Notes: generated by a model from the letters alone, not told the origin. A stretch of DNA of 64,000 bases from Collinsella aerofaciens (GCF_028209625.1 NZ_JAQLDU010000004.1:73499-137498), one strand, 5' to 3'. Positions 43,065 through 53,171 are shown, numbered from the stretch's first letter. Made by a program: numbers and translations.

Positions 43065-44441
43065 CTAGGCCCTCGACAGATAGCGCACCTCGTAGGGCGC
43101 AAGCTCAAGAGTACCCGTCAGCTCAACCGTGGGCGCGCCGTCGGCAAGCAGGTCAACAAAGGACCCGTTGAGCTCGCCAGCGCCAAAGGTGTAAGGCTCG
43201 TCCACGGCATTCACCGCCACGAGTACCGTCGCGCCGTCGCAGGCGCGCTCGAACAGCAGCTGCTTGTTCTGGATCACCACGTTGCGATAGGCACCGTAGT
43301 TGAGAGCACGGGCCGCCGCGTCGTCGGCCGAGCGAAGGTGCGTGAGCTGCGTGACGAACGCCGTCAGCTCGTTGGGCGCAGGCTCATCGAGCGCAGGTCG
43401 CAGCGCCCAGTCACCATCGGGGCCGCCCTTTTCGCCGGCAATCCCCCACTCGCTGCCATAGTAGACACACGGAATGCCCGGCATGCCAAAGAGCATGCCA
43501 TAGGCGGGACGCAGGCACGACTTGTCGGTGAGGATGCTCGCCAGGCGCGGCACGTCGTGGTTGTCGACAAACGACAGCAGGTGTTTGCCGCGGTAGATGC
43601 ACCACGGATCGCCGCCAAACTGGCGATGCAGCGAATGCGCGATCTCGAACATGTTGACCGAGTTAAAGCTGGAGTACAGGCCCTTGTAGCACTCGTAGTT
43701 GGTGCAGGAGTCGAGCATCTCGTCGTTGACGATCTGGTTGTAGTCGCCGTGGAGCGTCTCGCCGATCAGCACAAAGTCGGGCTTGAGCTCACGGGTAAAG
43801 GAGTGTAGCCGGCGCATGAAGTCGCGATCGAGCATATAGGCGACGTCCAGGCGCAGGCCGTCAACGCCAAAGACGTCGGCCCAGCGGCGCACGGACTCGA
43901 GCAGGTAATCGACCACAGCGGGATTTTGCAGGTTGAGCTTCACAAGCTCAAAATGGCCTTCCCAGCCCTCGTACCAAAAGCCGTCGCCATAGCAGGAGTC
44001 GCCGTCAAAGCTAATGTGAAACCAGTCCTTGTAGGGCGAGTCCCACTTGCACTCCTGAACATCGCGGAAGGCCCAAAAACCGCGACCGACATGGTTGAAG
44101 ACGGCATCAAGCACCACACGGATGCCATGGGCATGCAGTGTCTCGCACACGGCGGCAAAGTCGGCATCCCCACCCAGGCGACGGTCGATATGGCGCAGGC
44201 TGCGCGTGTCGTAACCGTGACTGTCGGATTCGAGCGGCGGGTTAATGAGCACAGCACCGATGCCGAGTTCCTGCAGGTAGCCGGCCCATTGGGCGATTTT
44301 CATAATGGGAGCATCGGGGTTAGGCGCGGCGTTGGCAGCCTGGGCGAGTTCATCCTCGGCAACGGGCGCGGCGTTTTCGCGCGGAGCTCCGCAAAAGCCC
44401 AGCGGATAGACCTGATAGAACGTCGTCTCGTATGCCCACAT
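43065..44441 (-). CDS. GH13 alpha-amylase family enzyme, intracellular
   Basis: 458 residues, no signal peptide. (beta/alpha)8 barrel with the GH13 regions: VVLDAVFNHVG (I), GLRLDVAYMLDRDFM with the nucleophile Asp (II), LIGETLHGDYN with the acid/base Glu (III) and SFVDNHDVPRLAS (IV). The short length and absence of an N-domain suggest a maltodextrin-degrading enzyme of the cyclomaltodextrinase/maltogenic type. It probably supplies glucose units from oligosaccharides taken up by the cell. Confidence 0.92.
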   Translation of the reverse strand: MWAYETTFYQVYPLGFCGAPRENAAPVAEDELAQAANAAPNPDAPIMKIAQWAGYLQELGIGAVLINPPLESDSHGYDTRSLRHIDRRLGGDADFAAVCETLHAHGIRVVLDAVFNHVGRGFWAFRDVQECKWDSPYKDWFHISFDGDSCYGDGFWYEGWEGHFELVKLNLQNPAVVDYLLESVRRWADVFGVDGLRLDVAYMLDRDFMRRLHSFTRELKPDFVLIGETLHGDYNQIVNDEMLDSCTNYECYKGLYSSFNSVNMFEIAHSLHRQFGGDPWCIYRGKHLLSFVDNHDVPRLASILTDKSCLRPAYGMLFGMPGIPCVYYGSEWGIAGEKGGPDGDWALRPALDEPAPNELTAFVTQLTHLRSADDAAARALNYGAYRNVVIQNKQLLFERACDGATVLVAVNAVDEPYTFGAGELNGSFVDLLADGAPTVELTGTLELAPYEVRYLSRA

Positions 44442-44512
44442 AGCAGCCTCCCGGTAAGCTCAACACAACGCCATCCATTGTATGCCTGCCGTGCATCCCC
44501 TCCCCTAAAATA

Positions 44513-44579
44513 AGTTGCGGTGAAATAGGGACTGTTGAGACCAATAAACCGGGCAAACAGTCTCTATTCCACCGCAACT
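44513..44579. repeat. Long hairpin with GGGACTG core, distant member of the dispersed palindrome family
   Basis: AGTTGCGGTG (44513-44522) pairs with CACCGCAACT (44570-44579); the pairing continues with mismatches through AATAGGGACTGTT against AACAGTCTCTATT, giving a stem of about 23 bp. It separates the GH13 gene from the end of the MFS gene. AATAGGGACTGTT recalls the AAAGGGACAG core of the other copies. Confidence 0.7.
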
Positions 44580-44594
44580 GATGAGGGAACGTGA

Positions 44595-45791
44595 TTAGGC
44601 GACGGGCTTTGCGCGGCGTATGGCCGGGAACAGCACCGTAATGGCGAGGATGACACCCACGACGGTAATCGCCCCGCCCGCGAAGCCAATCCAGGAGATA
44701 CCGGGACCCGAAACCACGGCGCCGCCGATCGCGGTGCCCGTGCCGATGCCGAGGTTAAACAGGCCCGAGAAGATCGACATGGCGACGGCCGACGAATCCG
44801 CCGGCGTGTACTTGATGAGCTCGGCCTGAAACGCCACGTTAAAGGCCGTGGAGCAGCAGCCCCATAGCGCGCAAACAGCGAGAACGGCGACGAGCGACGG
44901 TGCAACCGGACCCATGAGCAGCAGAGCCACCGGCACGCCGGAGAGTGTGATAGCCAAGAACGGAAAGCGATGGCCATCGAACAGTCGGCCGAACAGCCAA
45001 CTTCCGAGCAGACCGGAGCAGCCAAACGCCGTCAGCGTCATGGTGATGGCGCTTGCGTCGACATGGGCGACCTGCGCCAGGAAGGGCTCGATATAGCTGT
45101 AACCCGCGTAGTAGCCGGTCGCCATAAAGACCGTGACCGCGTAGAGCGCGATGAGGAACGGGTTCTTGAGCAGCTCGGGCAGCTGTTTGACGGTAAAGCG
45201 CTCGCCCGCCGGCATGACCGGGAACACCGCTGCCTGGTACACCACCGCGACGGCAGAAAAAGCTCCGACCACGGCAAACGTCATACGCCAGCCCACGGCC
45301 AGGCCGATGGCGCGGCCGAGGGGCAGGCCGAAGATCTGCGCGATGGACGAGCCCGTGGCGATCATGCTGATGGCGAGCGCCCCATGACGCGTATCGACCA
45401 GGCGCGAGGCTATGATCGAAGCGACCGACCAGAACACGGCGTGCGAGCAGGCGACCACCAGGCGCGCGCAGACCAAAATAGGATAGGTCGGCGCCACGGC
45501 CGACAGAAACTGCCCGAGCGAGAACACGGCGAGCACGCCCAGCAGCATCCGCTTGAACTCGAAGCGCGAGGCAAACACCATAAGCGGCAACGACAGCAAC
45601 ATGACGCCCCAGGCGTAGACCGAGATCATGATGCCTGCCTGGGCCTCGGTGAGCGAGAACGACGCGGCGATATCGGTCAGAAGGCCGATGGGCATGAACT
45701 CCGACGTGTTGAACACGAACGAACAGCAGGCAAGCCCGATAAGCGGGAGCCACTGCTTGAGCGAGATGCCATCTTGTCTTGCCTGAGTCAT
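44595..45791 (-). CDS. MFS transporter, DHA1/sugar-efflux type
   Basis: 398 residues from the ATG at 45791 (MTQARQDGISLKQWL), with GGAGGGGG upstream. Twelve predicted membrane segments. Early residues FVFNTSEFMPIGLLTDIAAS match the SotB/AraJ/YdhP subgroup, which exports sugars or drugs by proton antiport; the motif A-like loop is ASRFEFKRMLLGVL. Substrate unknown. It lies downstream of feoAB with a hairpin between, so it is probably a separate unit. Confidence 0.9.
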   Translation of the reverse strand: MTQARQDGISLKQWLPLIGLACCSFVFNTSEFMPIGLLTDIAASFSLTEAQAGIMISVYAWGVMLLSLPLMVFASRFEFKRMLLGVLAVFSLGQFLSAVAPTYPILVCARLVVACSHAVFWSVASIIASRLVDTRHGALAISMIATGSSIAQIFGLPLGRAIGLAVGWRMTFAVVGAFSAVAVVYQAAVFPVMPAGERFTVKQLPELLKNPFLIALYAVTVFMATGYYAGYSYIEPFLAQVAHVDASAITMTLTAFGCSGLLGSWLFGRLFDGHRFPFLAITLSGVPVALLLMGPVAPSLVAVLAVCALWGCCSTAFNVAFQAELIKYTPADSSAVAMSIFSGLFNLGIGTGTAIGGAVVSGPGISWIGFAGGAITVVGVILAITVLFPAIRRAKPVA

Positions 45792-45839
45792 GTAGGAACC
45801 CCCTCCGATTGTCTTGAGCGATGGGCGATTATATAGCAA

Positions 45840-45874
45840 CGGCCCCGCATCCGTCAGCAACAGATGCGGGGCCG
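45840..45874 (-). terminator. Hairpin after feoAB
   Basis: CGGCCCCGCATC pairs with GATGCGGGGCCG (45840-45874); no long T run follows on the minus strand (TTGCTATATAA), so termination strength is uncertain. Confidence 0.65.
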
Positions 45875-45915
45875 TAATCAACTCAATACACAGAGGTTGC
45901 GCCATCAATAAATAA

Positions 45916-48276
45916 CTAAGCCAGCCCCAGCAATATGCCCGCCGAATGCACGACAAACGCCACGATCCAGGCGACCGTCACCTGAAACGCGAACACGGCC
46001 ACGGCATAGCGCGCGCCCAACTCGCTCTTGACGGCGCCGATTGCCGCTACGCAGGGCGGGTACAGCAGCGTAAAGACCAGGAACACGTAGGCGGTAAACG
46101 GCGAAAACATGGTCGACAGCGCCGCGGGCGACGTTGCGCCCAAAAGCACCGTGAGCGTCGAGATGACGCTCTCCTTGGCAATGAGTCCGGTGACGAGCGC
46201 CGTCGACGCACGCCAGTCGCCAAAACCGAGTGGGGCCAACACCGGCGCGATGATGCTACCCAGACCGGCAAGCAGACTCTGCGACTGATCGGCGACCACA
46301 TTAAAGCGGATATCGAACGTCTGGAGGAACCAGATGACCACGGTGGCGGCAAAGATAATGGTAAAGGCCTTGGTAATAAAGTCCTTGGCCTTATCCCATG
46401 CCAGCATCACCGTCGTCTTGACGCTCGGCAGGCGGTAATTGGGAAGCTCCATGATAAACGGCACCGGGTCGCCCTTAAATGCCGTGCGGTTGAGCACCAG
46501 GGCGGCAATGCAGCCGACCACGATACCAATCAGATAGAGCGAGACCATGGCGGGAACTGTCGCCTGCGGGAAGAATGCCCCGCACAGCAGACCGTAGACC
46601 GGCAACTTGGCCGAACAGCTCATGAACGGCGTGAGCATGACCGTCATCTTGCGGTCGTGCTCGGATGGGAGCGTACGGGTCGACATGATAGCCGGCACGG
46701 TGCAGCCAAAACCGACGAGCATGGGCACGAAGCTGCGGCCCGACAGGCCAAAGCGACGCAGTACCTTATCCATGACAAAGGCAACGCGCGCCATGTAGCC
46801 CGAGTCTTCCAGAATGGAGAGGAACAAGAAGAGCACGACGATAATCGGCAGGAAGGTCAGCACGCTGCCCACGCCCGTAAGCACGCCGTCGACAGCCAGC
46901 GAGCGCACTACGTCGTTGGTGCCGAACGCCTTGAGACCCGCATCGGCCGAGGCGATGATGGCAGCGATGCCGTCCTCCATGAGTCCCTGCAACGCCGCGC
47001 CGATCACGCCAAACGTCAGCCAAAAGACGAGGCCCATGATCACCAGGAACGCCGGAATGGCTGTGTAACGACCCGTCAGGATGCGGTCAATCTTGACGGA
47101 GCGCACGTGCTCGCGGCTCTCGTGCGGCTTTACGACGCAGCGCCCGCACACGTCGCCGATAAAGCCGAAGCGCATGTCGGCCAGCGCAGATAGACGGTCG
47201 GTGCCGGCCTCGCCCTCCATCTGGGTAATGATGTGCTCGATGGCGTCAAGCTCGTTGCGATCCAGATGAAGTGCCTCGGTCACCAGCTCGTCGCCCTCAA
47301 CCAGCTTGGTCGCCGCAAAACGCACGGGAATGTGCGCCGTCGCGGCATGGTCCTCGATCAGGTTGGCAATGCCGTGGATGCAGCGATGCAGTGCACCGCC
47401 GTCTGGACCATCGGGCGCACAGAAGTCCAGGCGACCGGGGCGCTCACGGAACCGCGCCACGTGCAAGGCATGATCCACCAGCTCGCCGATACCCTCGTTG
47501 CGGGCAGCGCTAATGGGGACAACGGGCACGCCCAACAGGCTCTCGAGCAGGTTGACGTCCACGGCGCCGCCGTTGGCCGTCACCTCGTCCATCATGTTGA
47601 GCGCGATGACCATGGGGCGGTCGAGCTCCATAAGCTGCAGCGTCAGGTACAGGTTGCGTTCGATATTAGTAGCGTCGATGATGTCAATGATGGCGTCGGG
47701 GTTTTCGTCCAGGATAAATTGGCGACTGACGATCTCTTCGCCCGTGTACGGAGACAGCGAATAGATGCCGGGCAGGTCGGTAACGCTTGCCTCGGGATGG
47801 TTACGGATGGTGCCGTCCTTGCGGTCGACCGTCACGCCGGGAAAGTTACCAACGTGCTGGTTGGAGCCCGTAAGCTGGTTGAACAGCGTGGTCTTACCGC
47901 AGTTTTGGTTGCCGGCGAGGGCAAAATGCAGCGGTGCGCCCTCGGGCACGGCCGTTTTTGCCGCACGAGGCGAATACGTCCCTTCGCCCAGGGCCGGGTG
48001 ATCCGTCGTGCCGATTGCGGCGTTAACGCGCGGGCCGGTATCGGTGTCGTGCACATCCACGAGCTCAATGCGTGCGGCATCGTCCTTGCGCAGCGTCAAC
48101 TCGTAGCCGCGCAGGCGAATCTCGAGCGGATCGCCCATGGGGGCATACTTCATCATGGTAACTTCGGTGCCCGGAGTTAGGCCCATGTCCAAAATATGCT
48201 GTCGGAGTGCCTGATCGTCCGATGCCACCGATGCGACAACGGCGTCCTTTCCAATCTCGAGTGTATCGAGCTTCAC
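45916..48276 (-). CDS. feoB: Ferrous iron transporter, FeoA-FeoB fusion
   Basis: 786 residues. It imports Fe2+ under anoxic conditions. The N-terminal 75 residues are a FeoA SH3-like domain (LDMGLTPGTEVTMMKYAPMG). The G domain follows from about 115: GNQNCGKTTLFNQLTG (G1), VTDLPGIYSL (G3) and NMMDE (G4). The membrane part carries the two gate motifs, GFGCTVPAIMSTRTL and SCSAKLPVYGLLCGAFFP. FeoA and FeoB are normally separate genes. No FeoC-like protein is seen. An inverted repeat, GGTTA...TAACC at 48300-48324, lies before the start. Confidence 0.95.
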   Translation of the reverse strand: MKLDTLEIGKDAVVASVASDDQALRQHILDMGLTPGTEVTMMKYAPMGDPLEIRLRGYELTLRKDDAARIELVDVHDTDTGPRVNAAIGTTDHPALGEGTYSPRAAKTAVPEGAPLHFALAGNQNCGKTTLFNQLTGSNQHVGNFPGVTVDRKDGTIRNHPEASVTDLPGIYSLSPYTGEEIVSRQFILDENPDAIIDIIDATNIERNLYLTLQLMELDRPMVIALNMMDEVTANGGAVDVNLLESLLGVPVVPISAARNEGIGELVDHALHVARFRERPGRLDFCAPDGPDGGALHRCIHGIANLIEDHAATAHIPVRFAATKLVEGDELVTEALHLDRNELDAIEHIITQMEGEAGTDRLSALADMRFGFIGDVCGRCVVKPHESREHVRSVKIDRILTGRYTAIPAFLVIMGLVFWLTFGVIGAALQGLMEDGIAAIIASADAGLKAFGTNDVVRSLAVDGVLTGVGSVLTFLPIIVVLFLFLSILEDSGYMARVAFVMDKVLRRFGLSGRSFVPMLVGFGCTVPAIMSTRTLPSEHDRKMTVMLTPFMSCSAKLPVYGLLCGAFFPQATVPAMVSLYLIGIVVGCIAALVLNRTAFKGDPVPFIMELPNYRLPSVKTTVMLAWDKAKDFITKAFTIIFAATVVIWFLQTFDIRFNVVADQSQSLLAGLGSIIAPVLAPLGFGDWRASTALVTGLIAKESVISTLTVLLGATSPAALSTMFSPFTAYVFLVFTLLYPPCVAAIGAVKSELGARYAVAVFAFQVTVAWIVAFVVHSAGILLGLA

Positions 48277-48397
48277 GCGCTCATCCTTTCGTTAGACGCG
48301 GTTAACCGTTTACCGGGGCTAACCAACTCGTAACGACAAATGATAGCGCTCTGAACTATTTTATAAAGTCAAATACCGATGTTTACCTGCGCAAACT

Positions 48398-48718
48398 TTA
48401 TGCGGTGCGCCCCGAAGGCTCTTTGCGCATACCGCTCAGCGAGATCGAAATGGGACCCGACCGCGCGGTAGCAGTGAGTCGATCACCCTCAACCGACCCC
48501 GTGCATGTAAAGGGCGCCTTGCCCATCAAGACGTGGGAGATAGTACCCGAGAGCTCAAAGAAATCGCACTCAGCGCGGGCACCCGAGAGAGCGATATTGA
48601 GACCCCTGACGTTTAGTACTGCCCTGAGCGCGCCGTTCACCCCATGTGAAAACGTCACCTCGCCGCGCTTGCTCCCCACCGGCGTCTGGGCCAAAACCAC
48701 ATACGTACCCTCAAGCAT
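48398..48718 (-). CDS. Hypothetical small beta-rich protein
   Basis: 106 residues from the ATG at 48718 (MLEGTYVVLAQTPVGSKRGE), with GAGGAGGAG upstream. I do not recognise the family. Secondary-structure pattern is alternating short strands (GEVTFSHGVNGALRAVLNV, FFELSGTISHVL, APFTCTGSVEGDRLTATARS) ending in SISLSGMRKEP, suggesting a small beta barrel. No signal peptide. It follows the esterase on the same strand with a gap of 47 bases, so it may share that transcript. Confidence 0.75.
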   Translation of the reverse strand: MLEGTYVVLAQTPVGSKRGEVTFSHGVNGALRAVLNVRGLNIALSGARAECDFFELSGTISHVLMGKAPFTCTGSVEGDRLTATARSGPISISLSGMRKEPSGRTA

Positions 48719-48765
48719 GGCTCCTCCTCTAAGCAGACTTTTTGAAACGGGCAAGTAGTCTACTT

Positions 48766-49665
48766 TTACATATGGCGCTCCAGGAAACGGAAGGCCAGGC
48801 GGATCCAAGGACGGACTGCCACCTGCTTGTCCTCGTTGTCGACCGCGGTGTTGGCGTTGCCGAGCGAAAGGCCGTGACCGCCCTGGTCAAAGACGTGCAT
48901 CTCGCAAGCGACGCCCTCCTCGGCCATGCGCTGCGCAAACGGATAGACCTGTGCGATCGGCGCTGTCTTGTCGTCGGACACGCCCCACACAAAGGTCGGC
49001 GGCATCTGGCGCGAAACATGCGTGGTAGGGCAAATGTCGGTCAGGTGCTCATCGGTCGCCTCGCCGCCCGTCACCATCGACAGATAGTCGTTGAGCAAAT
49101 CGCGCCCTGTCTTGCCACCCGTCTTGGGCACGCGCAGGTCGATGCGCGGGTCACGCGTCTGCATATCGCGCACATAGGCAAGGTCGAGCAACGGATAGCC
49201 CAGCACCACGGCGTCGGGACGAATGTCGTCCGGACGCGCCCCGGCAAGTGCCGCGAAGGGGCCGGTCTTCCACTGCGTTGCCAGCGAGGCGCAAATCATG
49301 CCGCCAGCAGAAAAGCCCACGACGCACACGCGCTTGGGATCGACATGCCACTCGTCGGCATTCGCACGCACCGTGGCGACCATCTTGGCAAGATCTGCCT
49401 GGGGGTGCGGAAAGCTCACGTCACCCGTAGAACTTGTGACATAGTTGAGCACAAAGGCCTGGTAACCGTGATCCAAAAACGCAAACGCCACGGGATCCTG
49501 CTCATGCGGAGCGATATGCGTAAACGCACCTCCGCCGCAGATAATCACGGCAGGGCGGCGGCCATTCGGTTTATCGGGCAGCGGTTCGGCACCCAAATAC
49601 GTAAACGTCGCCGGATATTCCTCGGTCGGCTCCTCGCCCCACAGCGCATGGTTCTCGACAATCAT
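48766..49665 (-). CDS. Alpha/beta hydrolase, esterase/acetylesterase type
   Basis: 299 residues from the ATG at 49665 (MIVENHALWGEEPTEEYPAT), with AAGGGAG upstream. Oxyanion loop CGGGAFTHIAPHEQD, nucleophile elbow GFSAGG, catalytic His in QGGHGLSLGNA and Asp near WGVSDDKTAP. This is the BD-FAE/Axe-like group that removes acetyl or other acyl groups from carbohydrates. Cytoplasmic. It is divergent from the PTS EIIA gene. Confidence 0.9.
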   Translation of the reverse strand: MIVENHALWGEEPTEEYPATFTYLGAEPLPDKPNGRRPAVIICGGGAFTHIAPHEQDPVAFAFLDHGYQAFVLNYVTSSTGDVSFPHPQADLAKMVATVRANADEWHVDPKRVCVVGFSAGGMICASLATQWKTGPFAALAGARPDDIRPDAVVLGYPLLDLAYVRDMQTRDPRIDLRVPKTGGKTGRDLLNDYLSMVTGGEATDEHLTDICPTTHVSRQMPPTFVWGVSDDKTAPIAQVYPFAQRMAEEGVACEMHVFDQGGHGLSLGNANTAVDNEDKQVAVRPWIRLAFRFLERHM

Positions 49666-49909
49666 ATGTGCTCCCTTCGCGCAAATTAAGCGCCATTGTT
49701 TTTCGCCTTCAAGCGTACCCCACTTGAACCCGTGACGCAGAAACACGCCAGCAATAAGTTTCCCCTCAACTGATATATCACATAATCCCAGCTCAGAGGT
49801 ATCGCTGAGCAGCGTAGAATAGGGGGTGTTGACCAAGCCGCGAAACAGATATGAAACGTTTCCGGCAAACCAAACGCGCGATACGCGCCTATTTAAGTTG
49901 GAGGCAACT

Positions 49910-50473
49910 ATGGGTCTGCTCGATTCGCTTAAGTCCACCTTCACCTCGACCGGCGAGGCGTCCGTTCCGCCCGCAGCAAGCTTCGCCACCCGCGAAGGCG
50001 TCATCTATGCCCCCGTCAACGGCGTGCTCGTCAGCCTGGACGAGGTTCCCGACGAGACGATCGCCTCGGGCATGCTTGGCCAGGGCTATGGCATCGAGCC
50101 CATTACCGGCACCATCTATGCGCCCGCCAACGGCCGCATCGGCGCCACCACTGTCACCAACCACTCCATCGGCATGATTACCGAGGACGGTCTGCGCGTA
50201 TTCATCCATGTTGGCCTGGGCACCGTGGAAATGAACGGCAAGGGTTTTGCCCGCTTTGTCGAGATGGGCGATGTGGTCAAGGCCGGCCAGCCGCTCATCA
50301 GCTTCGATCGCGAGGCCATCAAGGCCGCCGGCCACGAGGACATCGTGACCGTCATCGTCTCCGAGCTCGATCGTCTTAAGAGCATCGACCATGTCGGCGA
50401 GTCTGGAACGCTTATCGGCGGCAACCCGCTCGTCAAGCTTGGCGACCCGCTGCTGGTTGCCAAGACCAAGTAG
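49910..50473 (+). CDS. crr: PTS EIIA component, glucose type
   Basis: 187 residues from the ATG at 49910 with GGAGG 6 bases upstream. It carries phosphate from HPr to an EIIB. The glucose-type EIIA fold is clear: [38 protein letters not shown] and the phosphorylated His in [17 protein letters not shown]. It stands alone, and a Ser-rich N-terminal stretch precedes the domain. A stand-alone EIIC of the same superfamily is at 12687-13901, but no EIIB is seen in this window. Confidence 0.93.
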   Translation: MGLLDSLKSTFTSTGEASVPPAASFATREGVIYAPVNGVLVSLDEVPDETIASGMLGQGYGIEPITGTIYAPANGRIGATTVTNHSIGMITEDGLRVFIHVGLGTVEMNGKGFARFVEMGDVVKAGQPLISFDREAIKAAGHEDIVTVIVSELDRLKSIDHVGESGTLIGGNPLVKLGDPLLVAKTK

Positions 50474-50510
50474 CCAGGCCCCGCGCCACACAGCCAAAAG
50501 GCACCTCGTC

Positions 50511-50542
50511 AAGCGCCCGCGACCATTTGGCCGCGGGCGCTT
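50511..50542 (+). terminator. Terminator after the EIIA gene
   Basis: AAGCGCCCGCG pairs with CGCGGGCGCTT (50511-50542), followed by TTCGTTTG. Confidence 0.85.
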
Positions 50543-50654
50543 TTCGTTTGAAAAACCATCCCGCCAATGCCCTATCTGTATAGCCCAAATGAGCCGAGCT
50601 GCTAGAATATCGAACTGTATGGATAACTATCATTCAACCGTTATGGGAGGATAC

Positions 50655-52058
50655 GTGAACCGCACCAAAATCGCGCAGCTCTATGCCGATGCCGAGTCGC
50701 TCGGCGGCCAGACCGTCACCGTCGCCGGCTGGGTCAAGTCCATCCGCGACATGAAGAACTTTGGCTTTGTTACGCTCAACGACGGCAGCTGCTTCCGCGA
50801 CCTGCAGGTCGTCATGAACCGCGAGGCACTCGACAACTACGACGAGATCGCCCATCAAAACGTCTCGGCCGCACTCATTTGCACCGGCACCGTCAAGCTG
50901 ACCCCCGATGCGCCCCAGCCTTTCGAGCTTTCTGCCACCTCCATCGAGGTCGAGGGCGCGAGCGCCCCGGATTACCCGCTGCAGAAGAAGCGCGCAACCG
51001 TCGAGTTCCTGCGCACCCAGCAGCACCTGCGCCCGCGCACCAACCTGTTCCGTGCCGTGTTCCGCATCCGTTCTGTCGCGGCTGCCGCCATCCACCGCTT
51101 CTTCCAGGAGCAGGGCTTTGTCTACGTCAACACCCCTATCATCACCACGAGTGATTGCGAGGGCGCCGGCGAGATGTTCCGCGTGACCACGCTCGACCCC
51201 AAAAATCCGCCCCTCACCGAATCCGGCGAGGTTGACTGGAGCCAGGACTTCTTTGGAAAGCACGCGAGCCTTACCGTATCCGGTCAGCTCAACGCCGAGA
51301 ACTTCGCCATGGCCTTTGGCGACGTGTACACCTTTGGCCCCACCTTCCGCGCCGAAAACTCCAACACCACGCGCCACGCCGCCGAGTTTTGGATGATCGA
51401 GCCCGAGATGGCCTTTGCCGATCTGAACGACTACATGGACAACGCCGAGGCCATGCTCAAGTACGTCCTTAAGGACGTCATGGCAACCTGCCCCGACGAG
51501 CTCAATATGCTCAACAAGTTTGTGGACAAGGGCCTGCTCGAGCGCCTGGACCACGTGGCAAACTCCGACTTTGCCCGCGTCACCTATGCCGAGGCCGTCG
51601 AAATCCTGGAGCAGGCCGTCGCCGCCGGTCACAAGTTTGACTATCCCGTGAGCTGGGGCATCGACCTGCAGACCGAGCACGAGCGCTTCCTGACCGAGGA
51701 GCACTTTAAGCGACCGACTTTTGTGACCGACTACCCGGCTGAGATCAAGGCGTTCTACATGCGCATGAACGAGGACGGCAAGACCGTCGCCGCCGCCGAC
51801 TGTCTGGTGCCGGGCATCGGCGAGATTATCGGCGGCTCCCAGCGCGAGGAGCGCCTGGATCTGCTCGAGGCCCGCATCAAGGACCTAGGCATGAATCCCG
51901 AGCAGTACAAGTACTACCTTGACCTGCGCCGCTACGGTTCCTGCAAGCACGCCGGCTACGGTCTGGGCTTCGAGCGCTTGGTCATGTATCTGACCGGTGT
52001 GGGCAACATCCGCGACGTCCTGCCGCACCCGCGCACCGTGGGCAACGCCGACTTCTAA
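50655..52058 (+). CDS. asnS: Asparaginyl-tRNA synthetase
   Basis: 467 residues from the GTG at 50655 ([20 protein letters not shown]), which has GGGAGG just upstream; ATGs at 50619 and 50643 lack a ribosome site, and a TAGAAT box at 50603-50608 would place transcription start very near them. It is a class IIb synthetase: N-terminal OB anticodon domain ([20 protein letters not shown]), motif 2 [20 protein letters not shown] and motif 3 [13 protein letters not shown]. Full length for the family. AsnRS directly charges tRNA-Asn, so Asp-tRNA-Asn amidation is not required. Confidence 0.95.
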   Translation: MNRTKIAQLYADAESLGGQTVTVAGWVKSIRDMKNFGFVTLNDGSCFRDLQVVMNREALDNYDEIAHQNVSAALICTGTVKLTPDAPQPFELSATSIEVEGASAPDYPLQKKRATVEFLRTQQHLRPRTNLFRAVFRIRSVAAAAIHRFFQEQGFVYVNTPIITTSDCEGAGEMFRVTTLDPKNPPLTESGEVDWSQDFFGKHASLTVSGQLNAENFAMAFGDVYTFGPTFRAENSNTTRHAAEFWMIEPEMAFADLNDYMDNAEAMLKYVLKDVMATCPDELNMLNKFVDKGLLERLDHVANSDFARVTYAEAVEILEQAVAAGHKFDYPVSWGIDLQTEHERFLTEEHFKRPTFVTDYPAEIKAFYMRMNEDGKTVAAADCLVPGIGEIIGGSQREERLDLLEARIKDLGMNPEQYKYYLDLRRYGSCKHAGYGLGFERLVMYLTGVGNIRDVLPHPRTVGNADF

Positions 52059-52105
52059 TCGTCGGACGCTAGCTCGCGTCGCCACACGCCAACGCTCATC
52101 GCACA

Positions 52106-52135
52106 AGCGTCTCTCGACATCGGTCGAGAGACGCT
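52106..52135 (+). terminator. Terminator of asnS
   Basis: AGCGTCTCTCGAC pairs perfectly with GTCGAGAGACGCT around ATCG, followed by TTTTT. Confidence 0.93.
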
Positions 52136-52316
52136 TTTTTCAACAGCATCCGTCAAGCTTTTGGCAAGTTTTTGGTCAGTTGAGCAGGGCTGTTGAAAAC
52201 TCGAACCGCCGTTTGCCGACGGCCACCGACCGCCCAGAGTGCTCTGCGCCCCTGGGAAAGCCCCGCGTCCTAGGCTCCATACCGTCGCCACCCAAAACGG
52301 AAAGGACGTGGGCGCC

Positions 52317-53102
52317 ATGACCGAAACCGCTGTTGAAACTTACGAGACCACGACGAGGGGCGCCGCCTCGATGGCAGCCTATCGCGCCGTTCGCATCCTG
52401 CAACTATTAAGCGAAAACACCGGCGAGGACAAGGCCATGCTTTCCGATGAGTTGATCCGGCGCCTCGCCCATCCCGACGACCCCGCCCGCATGCCCATCT
52501 CGGCGGCGCGGCGCAGCATCTACACCGCCATCTCCGCACTTCGCCATGCCGGATACGAAATTGAGTACAAGCGCGGCGTGGGCTATCGACTCTTGACCCG
52601 TCCGCTCACCGACGAAGAGATCATCCGGCTCCACGGCATGGTCATGCGCAACCGCTCCACGCCCATCGCCATTCGAAAGAGCATGGCGCAGCACCTGGTC
52701 GCCATGGCGAGTGCCGACGTTCGCGGCTACCTCGATGCACCCGAGCCTGCTCCAAGCGCAGGCGACAAATCCACCAAGGCCACACGCACGCCCGTCAAGC
52801 GCATCGATGCCTGCGAGCTCATCGAGCAGGCCATCGACCACGGAACCACGGTGAGTTTTGATATTTCGAGTGTCACGGCACGCGGAGAGGTCGAAGTGGC
52901 ACGGATGACACTCCGGCCCTTTGCCATCAAGCAACGAGACGGCATCTCGTATTTGCTGGGAACGGTCTATGACGCGCGAGGCGCCGATGACACGTTGCGT
53001 ACCGTAGAGATCGGCCGAATGAGAAACGTCACCACACGTCTCCTCGACGGCAAGAAGTTCTTCGCCGCCCTGGCCGAGGACGATGCCTCCTCCGCCGCAT
53101 AA
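52317..53102 (+). CDS. WYL-type transcriptional regulator
   Basis: 261 residues from the ATG at 52317, with AAAGGA upstream. The N-terminal part (about 20-100) is a winged helix (AAYRAVRILQLLSENTGEDK, SIYTAISALRHAGYEIEYKR); the C-terminal part (about 155-250) resembles a WYL ligand domain (RMTLRPFAIKQRDGISYLLG) with a short arginine-rich end. WYL proteins sense nucleic acids or nucleotides in several systems. It lies directly upstream of an ABC importer on the same strand and may control it. Confidence 0.75.
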   Translation: MTETAVETYETTTRGAASMAAYRAVRILQLLSENTGEDKAMLSDELIRRLAHPDDPARMPISAARRSIYTAISALRHAGYEIEYKRGVGYRLLTRPLTDEEIIRLHGMVMRNRSTPIAIRKSMAQHLVAMASADVRGYLDAPEPAPSAGDKSTKATRTPVKRIDACELIEQAIDHGTTVSFDISSVTARGEVEVARMTLRPFAIKQRDGISYLLGTVYDARGADDTLRTVEIGRMRNVTTRLLDGKKFFAALAEDDASSAA

Positions 53103-53171
53103 GACCCTCCGCCGCCCATTCGACTACCCGTATCGCCCATCCGATTCTGTATTAAAAAACCCGCCAGGCTG

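Noticed and set aside
48300-48324. Fur or DtxR box upstream of feoAB
   Set aside because: Only a partial inverted repeat GGTTA...TAACC; it does not match either consensus well enough to annotate as an operator.
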